Positions 1-3,465 of a DNA stretch of 5,371 nt are shown one piece after another. The position numbers were made by a program, and so were the translations under genes. The notes beneath the pieces are model-generated. The model worked only from the letters and a program-made list of their open reading frames with translations. It was not told the origin of the DNA and did not search any database. The first letter of the stretch is position 1. Each line of letters opens with the position of its first letter. Source of the stretch: Acidifodinimicrobium sp049967035 (GTDB lineage Archaea; Nanobdellota; Nanobdellia; Parvarchaeales; Parvarchaeaceae); assembly GCA_049967035.1 (NCBI GenBank), contig JBMFTM010000028.1, forward strand, positions 1-5,371. Direction: 5' to 3'.

Positions 1-2
1 AG

Positions 3-173
3 TTCATTGTAAAGCATAGCCTTCAGGTTTATCTCATTATGCACAGATCTCCACAGACTGCATTAATTTCTGTATCAGTATTTTTTGTTTTTGGATATGC
101 TTTGTATAGCTTATCTCATAAATCACCGATCCTCTTTAAGTCAGTATTCTATCCACCCTTCTTTCTTTTATAA
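3..173 (+). CDS. Possible C-terminal end of an upstream gene (partial, uncertain)
   Basis: The frame beginning at base 3 is open for 56 codons from the window edge to a TAA at 171-173. The translation contains one hydrophobic stretch (around ALISVSVFFVFGYALY) followed by a short polar tail ending in PPFFLL, so it could be the last membrane segment of a protein starting outside the window. Against this, the composition (F, S, Y, L rich) is what AT-rich random DNA yields, and an open run of this length in one of six frames is not rare. An internal ATG lies at 39-41 but has no convincing ribosome site. I recognise no family. Confidence 0.22.
   Translation, partial: FIVKHSLQVYLIMHRSPQTALISVSVFFVFGYALYSLSHKSPILFKSVFYPPFFLL
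159..170 (+). terminator. Possible pyrimidine-rich terminator of the upstream gene
   Basis: A T-rich tract (TTCTTTCTTTTA) lies at the end of the open frame entering from the left. Archaeal transcription often ends at oligo-T tracts without a hairpin. It only has meaning if that frame is a real gene, and a second T-rich tract (TTTTTTGTTTTT, 81-92) lies inside that frame, which weakens the case. Confidence 0.18.
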
Positions 174-267
174 TTTGAGTTATTCCTTGTAGAGCATTAA
201 CATTAGATTCATTTCATTGTGTGTAAATTATTATTTGTATTTTACTATTTTAAAATTATGAACAGTA

Positions 268-283
268 GAAAGTTTTAAATATA
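268..283 (+). promoter_or_regulatory. Upstream archaeal promoter P1 (BRE + TATA)
   Basis: GAAAG at 268-272 (BRE-like purine tract) runs directly into TTTTAAATATA (273-283), a good archaeal TATA box. By usual archaeal geometry transcription would start near 304-308, giving a leader of about 200 nt to the gene at 503. No ORF of useful length starts just downstream; the ATG at 320 stops after three codons. It closely resembles the promoter 103 bp further on and may be an older or alternative start. Confidence 0.5.
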
Positions 284-348
284 AGGAAATCTCTTATTAA
301 AGAAATAGAAAGTCTTTGTATGACAATTTAAGATTATTGGAGAATAAG

Positions 349-362
349 TTTCTTTTGAGAAA
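349..362. repeat. Dyad upstream of promoter P2
   Basis: TTTCT (349-353) and AGAAA (358-362) form a five-base inverted repeat around TTTG, ending nine bases before the BRE of P2. A related 14-base dyad sits 43 bp downstream at 392-405. The placement suggests an operator half of a pair, but such AT-rich dyads arise easily by chance. Confidence 0.3.
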
Positions 363-370
363 TAGCAACC

Positions 371-386
371 GAAAGATTTAAATATA
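371..386 (+). promoter_or_regulatory. Main archaeal promoter P2 (BRE + TATA) for the operon
   Basis: GAAAG (371-375, preceded by CC) is followed by ATTTAAATATA (376-386). This is the best BRE/TATA match in the window. Transcription is expected about 25 bases past the TATA centre, near 404-408. That places the start close to the ATG at 408 and leaves about 95 nt before the surface-protein gene at 503. All three downstream genes could be read from it, as I see no clear promoter between them. Confidence 0.65.
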
Positions 387-391
387 ATGAG

Positions 392-405
392 TTTCTATAA
401 TGAAA
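392..405. repeat. Dyad at the predicted transcription start
   Basis: TTTC (392-395) and GAAA (402-405) form an inverted repeat sharing 10 of 14 positions with the dyad at 349-362. Together the two lie on either side of the P2 TATA box, 43 bp apart, close to four helical turns. A dimeric repressor could use such a pair; this is inference only. Confidence 0.28.
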
Positions 406-407
406 GA

Positions 408-509
408 ATGATAAATGAAATTTTACAGTTGATACGGATGAAAATAATCCTTAGGATTTATTCTACCCGAGTAAAAGAAGGTTCAGCCGAGGAGTTTAGT
501 ATATGTTAA
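408..509 (+). CDS. Possible 33-codon leader peptide overlapping the surface-protein start
   Basis: An ATG at 408 falls where the P2 transcript should begin, so it could be translated as a leaderless message, common in archaea. The frame runs 33 codons and stops at TAA 507-509, inside the overlap ATGTTAA with the next start at 503. The peptide begins MINEILQLIRMK and contains a basic, mildly hydrophobic first half; it matches no family I know. The geometry would allow coupling or attenuation of the surface protein. It may equally be a chance frame in a 5' leader. Confidence 0.25.
   Translation: MINEILQLIRMKIILRIYSTRVKEGSAEEFSIC
443..462 (+). promoter_or_regulatory. Small hairpin in the 5' leader
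   Basis: Bases 443-450 can pair with 454-462 through a three-base loop (TTA) with one bulged T at 459; the core is AATCC/GGATT. It lies between the predicted transcript start and the ribosome site at 491. It is too short and AT-rich to call a riboswitch and has no following T-run, so it is not a terminator. Confidence 0.25.
491..494 (+). promoter_or_regulatory. Ribosome binding site of the surface-protein gene
   Basis: GGAG lies eight bases before the ATG at 503. An in-frame TAG at 497-499 rules out any longer start, so this site together with the signal sequence fixes the start codon. Confidence 0.65.
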
Positions 510-2836
510 CAGTCGAAGCTCTGAAGATTTTAACTTTTATTGTATTAGTATCCATTGTTACTTTCATTTTACCTATAGAACCTGTTTTTGGTTTTACAAA
601 TTGTGCTAATGCTCAGAATATAAGTATGAATTATTCATCTCCAAGCGCATTAACTGCTGATTATAATATCTCTGGTTCAGTAGTCATATCTGCGGCTTTA
701 AGTTTAGATGGCCATAGTATCTGTGCCGCTCAAGGGGTGAATATAAAATACGGCGGTTCAATTTCTGGCCCAGGGGAAATCTACACAGGCACCCTCAATA
801 TATCTAAGGGATCCTTATCCTCTGCAGGGGTCTATGTTAATAACATATATATCAGTCACTCTTCCACCTTAAATGCGACGTTTATATCCCCTCTAGAAAT
901 GATAAGCTCTTATGGGACTGTGATACTTAATCAAGACTACTTAAATTCATCTACAATAGATTTTTATCCTGGTTCCTCTTTACAACATAACCTTTTTACT
1001 TATGGTGGCGTAGCATCTTTTACTGGTTCATCAACAGAGGGGCAAAGCTTCCCACATTCATTCGGAGGTTCAGGCGCTGGCGGTGGCAATGATAATACCG
1101 GCGGTTCAAACGGCGGTTCTACATATTGCCCAGGGGGTGAATTGGGGGCCCCTACCATGCCCAGCATGTTTGGTGGTTCATCGAGCTCAAATCAAAACGG
1201 CGCAGGCCCCTGCGGGAGTCTAATAAACTATACATTAAACATTAGCACTCTTAATGGGGCTGGCGGCGGCGCGGGAGGTACCAGTACACAATACGGTGCT
1301 GGCGCAAATGGAGGGGGTGGTTCACAGGGTTTAATCCTCATTGGTCAGGTAGTAAACCTCAATGGCACAGTTAATAACAATGGGCAAGCAGGTCTTAGCG
1401 TAGAAGGCGCTGGTGGGGGAGGTGGCGGCGGAGGCGGAGCAGGTGTGGTTGAACTTCTTTACACAAAATCGGAAAATCATGCTTCGGCTAGTATAGAAGT
1501 AAGCGGCGGTGCTGGTGGCACCGGTTATAATGGCGCAGCGGGTGGCGTAGGTGGCGATGGTGAGGTAGTTGCATTTCAAGTGCCGCAATCGGTCCTTTTG
1601 AAAGCAGGAGTTTCTTTAACAACCCCACAGCCTAATAGTACTGGGTCTTTAAACAATGCGACTACTATCAATCAGACTAATGTTGTAAGCGATCTTAACA
1701 ATACAAACAGTTCAACCGCTCTTAATTCAATATATAATTCTCTTAATAAAATTTTAAAGGAGTTAGGTAACATAAATTCGACATTGAATATGTCAATATC
1801 TAACAGCTCCGGTGAGGTAGGTTTACTTAAATCTGTGGAGAGTGGCATAGGGGGTGTTTACAACACAACTCTAGGTTTGGAGGCTAAAGAAACAAGCTAT
1901 CTCTCCAATATAGGCAGTTCGCTTCAAAAACTTAATGAAACGATAGCAGAGATGGGCTACAGGCTTGCTATTGAAAACAGGACAATCCTCAGCATCCTCA
2001 ACGTTTCCTTATCAAACAGCAAAGTCAAAAGTCTGATAAGCGATTTAGGTTCAGAGCTCTCTTCTGAAAACAGAAGCATATCCAAGCTTCTGTATTCGTC
2101 ATCTTATACAAATAATTCCACATCGAGAATCTCTTCTAGTATTTTGAATCTGTCAGCCGAGGCGGATTCGGCTTCGAATCTACTTAGAAATCTAGAGACT
2201 AGAATCGATTCGGTTAACAGCACTATCCTGTCATTAAAGTATGGAATCTCTAATTATACCTCGCCTATAAACTATTCATTATCAGACCTTAGGTCGGCAA
2301 TCAACAACATCAGTCAGAGGCTAACAAGCGAAAATAAGAATATCTCAAGCCTCATTAACAACACTGCAATCAGAGGCGAGGGGAGAGCTCCAGTTTACAA
2401 TGAGTATTACTACTCTATCTGCAATTATACTCCTGCTAAAATCATAGAGGAAGAGATGAATTCAAATCTTACCGCTTTCTTGTCCACCGTAAATAAGACT
2501 TACACCCTCTTAGCTTCTAAATTGGGCTCTGCATTTAATCGTTCTATCAGCCAAGATTTGGCCGGCGGCCTTACAATATCAAATATCTCGATGTTATCAA
2601 ATGTCTCACAGCGGGGTAAGACAACTATGTATCGGTTCTCAGCGGATCCTGGGCAAAGTGAGGCTTTGACTGTAAATTGCGGCGGGGAGTCGGACACTTT
2701 TGAGTTCTCCGCTTTGAAAACTGAGGCAGGTTCGGCATCACTTAAAACATCCCCACTCGAATCACCCTTCAGTTATATATACAGCTCCTTAATCAGCTTT
2801 ACTTCATTAATCAGGGCATATATCTATGGAATCTGA
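503..2836 (+). CDS. Exported glycine-rich, coiled-coil stalk surface protein
   Basis: A 777-residue secreted protein, probably a cell-surface adhesin or stalk; no named family is recognised with certainty. Residues 8-30 are a hydrophobic signal sequence (cleavage perhaps near VFG/FTN) that could also stay as an anchor. Residues 35-175 look like short beta strands, as in a beta-helix. Residues 188-353 are glycine-rich, with nine glycines at 304-312 and a LNGTV strand repeat known to me from other glycine-rich exoproteins. Residues 378-690 are Ser/Asn/Leu-rich with 3-4 hydrophobic spacing, read as a coiled-coil stalk. A small domain (about 691-745) and a hydrophobic tail (756-777) follow. I count about 37 N-X-S/T sequons, most in the stalk, suggesting heavy N-glycosylation. 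The six cysteines (34, 74, 209, 237, 640, 726) could form disulfides. The 3' end overlaps the next gene by 11 nt, implying translational coupling. Confidence 0.85.
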   Translation: MLTVEALKILTFIVLVSIVTFILPIEPVFGFTNCANAQNISMNYSSPSALTADYNISGSVVISAALSLDGHSICAAQGVNIKYGGSISGPGEIYTGTLNISKGSLSSAGVYVNNIYISHSSTLNATFISPLEMISSYGTVILNQDYLNSSTIDFYPGSSLQHNLFTYGGVASFTGSSTEGQSFPHSFGGSGAGGGNDNTGGSNGGSTYCPGGELGAPTMPSMFGGSSSSNQNGAGPCGSLINYTLNISTLNGAGGGAGGTSTQYGAGANGGGGSQGLILIGQVVNLNGTVNNNGQAGLSVEGAGGGGGGGGGAGVVELLYTKSENHASASIEVSGGAGGTGYNGAAGGVGGDGEVVAFQVPQSVLLKAGVSLTTPQPNSTGSLNNATTINQTNVVSDLNNTNSSTALNSIYNSLNKILKELGNINSTLNMSISNSSGEVGLLKSVESGIGGVYNTTLGLEAKETSYLSNIGSSLQKLNETIAEMGYRLAIENRTILSILNVSLSNSKVKSLISDLGSELSSENRSISKLLYSSSYTNNSTSRISSSILNLSAEADSASNLLRNLETRIDSVNSTILSLKYGISNYTSPINYSLSDLRSAINNISQRLTSENKNISSLINNTAIRGEGRAPVYNEYYYSICNYTPAKIIEEEMNSNLTAFLSTVNKTYTLLASKLGSAFNRSISQDLAGGLTISNISMLSNVSQRGKTTMYRFSADPGQSEALTVNCGGESDTFEFSALKTEAGSASLKTSPLESPFSYIYSSLISFTSLIRAYIYGI
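1064..1561 (+). repeat. Glycine-rich head region of the surface protein
   Basis: Within the 777-aa protein, residues 188-353 are dominated by Gly with Ser, Ala and Asn. Two short strands of the type LILI...VNLNGTV and GVVELLY...SIEVSGG sit between glycine clusters, suggesting stacked beta turns with glycine loops. DNA here is locally GC-rich (many GGCGGTTC and GGN runs) compared with the rest of the gene. The nine-glycine run (1412-1438) uses all four GGN codons, so it is not a fresh triplet expansion. Confidence 0.7.
1919..2365 (+). repeat. Coiled-coil repeat units of the stalk
   Basis: Three related units are visible in the stalk. Residues 473-502 and 592-621 align without gaps: SL..L...I.....RL..EN[RK].I.S. 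A weaker copy spans about 504-533. Hydrophobic residues in the first unit fall at 474, 477, 481, 484, 488, 495 and 498, a heptad 3-4 pattern in which Glu491 takes a core position. The shared centre is RLAIENRTILSIL (487-499), ELSSENRSISKLL (518-530) and RLTSENKNISSLI (606-618). Each carries a sequon at or next to the EN step. Confidence 0.6.
2768..2833 (+). other. Hydrophobic C-terminal tail of the surface protein
   Basis: Residues 756-777 (starting FSYIYSSLISFTSLI) form a hydrophobic, aromatic-rich segment with a single Arg at 771 and end at the stop. It could be a membrane anchor, making the stalk protein attached at its C-terminus after signal cleavage, or an amphipathic helix used in assembly. 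It is less hydrophobic than a standard transmembrane helix. Confidence 0.4.
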
Positions 2837-3464
2837 AGTTGACAGACTATACGAAGAGATAGAGCGTTTGAACAAACGAATATCTGAACTGGAATCAGGG
2901 AGTTCAAACTCTGGCAACAATGAGAGCAACACGATTAACATAGGTGATGATCGCAACCTTGGCGTGATCCCTGAACAAGAAAGCTTTGTACTTGACACCC
3001 ACTCCCTCGGCGGTTACAGGAACTTGTCATTGCCCAATGGCGGGGTGATGAAAGTTAAGGTCTTGCCTTTCTGCAAGAACGGCAACCATGTGATAAAATC
3101 AATGGACGACATAATATTCTGCTCTAGATGCGGAGGAGTGATATGTAAGGAGCACGCATTCGATATCTCACCTCCTTTATGCAGAGAGTGCGTAGAGAAG
3201 GAGCTGGCTGATCTGGATTACAAAAGTATAGCGGTGCTCTTTGCGGTCAAGAATGGTCTTGGCTTAAACTATCTGAAAGGCACATTAAAGCTTAGCAAGA
3301 AGGAGATAGACGAGGCTCTGTCTCAATGCACATCATCAGGTTACATAAAGCAGTCCATATTCAATTTCCTATTCTCCGGGTATCAGACCACATTTGATGG
3401 GGAGAGAAAACTGTACCTTGCCTCATTGATCTATGAGCTTCCGGGCCTAGAAGGAGGCGATTGA
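2826..3464 (+). CDS. Coiled-coil, zinc-binding, winged-helix-like cytoplasmic protein
   Basis: A 212-residue protein without signal or membrane segments. Residues 3-24 are a short charged coiled coil (VDRLYEEIERLNKRISELE), followed by a flexible Ser/Asn linker. Residues 83-122 carry eight likely zinc ligands: C83-x4-H88-x10-C99-x2-C102-x4-C107-x2-H110-x8-C119-x2-C122. The four pairs and the CxxC-x4-CxxH centre recall cross-brace fingers (FYVE, AN1, B-box), but I cannot assign one. Residues about 130-205 read as a winged helix (helices to GYIKQ, then a beta wing around FNFLFSGYQTTF), so nucleic-acid or partner binding is likely. The ATG is the first start after an in-frame TAA at 2808-2810 and overlaps the surface gene by 11 nt; a weak AGGG lies at 2813-2816. 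It ends one base before the ATPase start, suggesting it is that protein's adaptor (inference). Confidence 0.8.
   Translation: MESEVDRLYEEIERLNKRISELESGSSNSGNNESNTINIGDDRNLGVIPEQESFVLDTHSLGGYRNLSLPNGGVMKVKVLPFCKNGNHVIKSMDDIIFCSRCGGVICKEHAFDISPPLCRECVEKELADLDYKSIAVLFAVKNGLGLNYLKGTLKLSKKEIDEALSQCTSSGYIKQSIFNFLFSGYQTTFDGERKLYLASLIYELPGLEGGD
3453..3457 (+). promoter_or_regulatory. Strong ribosome binding site for the TTG-started ATPase
   Basis: GGAGG lies eight bases before the TTG at 3466 and inside the last codons of the zinc-protein gene. An in-frame TAG at 3448-3450 blocks longer starts, and the next in-frame ATG (residue 41 of the protein) would remove the N-terminal helices. The site therefore decides the TTG start. 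A strong site paired with a weak codon may tune the ATPase level. Confidence 0.75.
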
Positions 3465-3465
3465 T

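Larger units (their letters stand above)
1..502. other. AT-rich upstream region of the operon
   Basis: This stretch before the first long gene is much more AT-rich than the genes; for example only 10 of 60 bases are G or C at 241-300. It contains a weak open frame entering from the left edge, two archaeal promoter motifs, two short dyads, a possible leader ORF and a small hairpin, each listed separately. From about 174 to 267 I see nothing beyond AT-rich sequence. No tRNA, rRNA, CRISPR array or insertion sequence is recognisable, and stop codons are frequent on the minus strand. Confidence 0.7.

Noticed and set aside
7..219. CRISPR-like array
   Set aside because: The repeated words are short, imperfect and unevenly spaced, with no palindromic repeat of about 24-37 bases.
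443..462. Terminator or riboswitch in the leader
   Set aside because: The hairpin is short and has no following T-run, and no known aptamer core is recognisable.
1064..1561. Glycine-rich region as a PE_PGRS, silk or collagen-like protein
   Set aside because: There is no PE domain, no regular Gly-X-Y period and no poly-Ala blocks; the strand-plus-glycine pattern better fits glycine-rich beta-type exoproteins.
1331..1588. Minus-strand open frame of 85 codons inside the surface-protein gene
   Set aside because: It lies opposite the glycine-rich codons, where GGN runs avoid stops on the other strand, and its Thr/Ala/Ser-rich translation is a mirror of the real gene. No promoter or ribosome site supports it.
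3072..3191. Zinc module as a true FYVE or RING domain
   Set aside because: FYVE basic motifs and RING ligand spacing are absent; only the general cross-brace spacing agrees.
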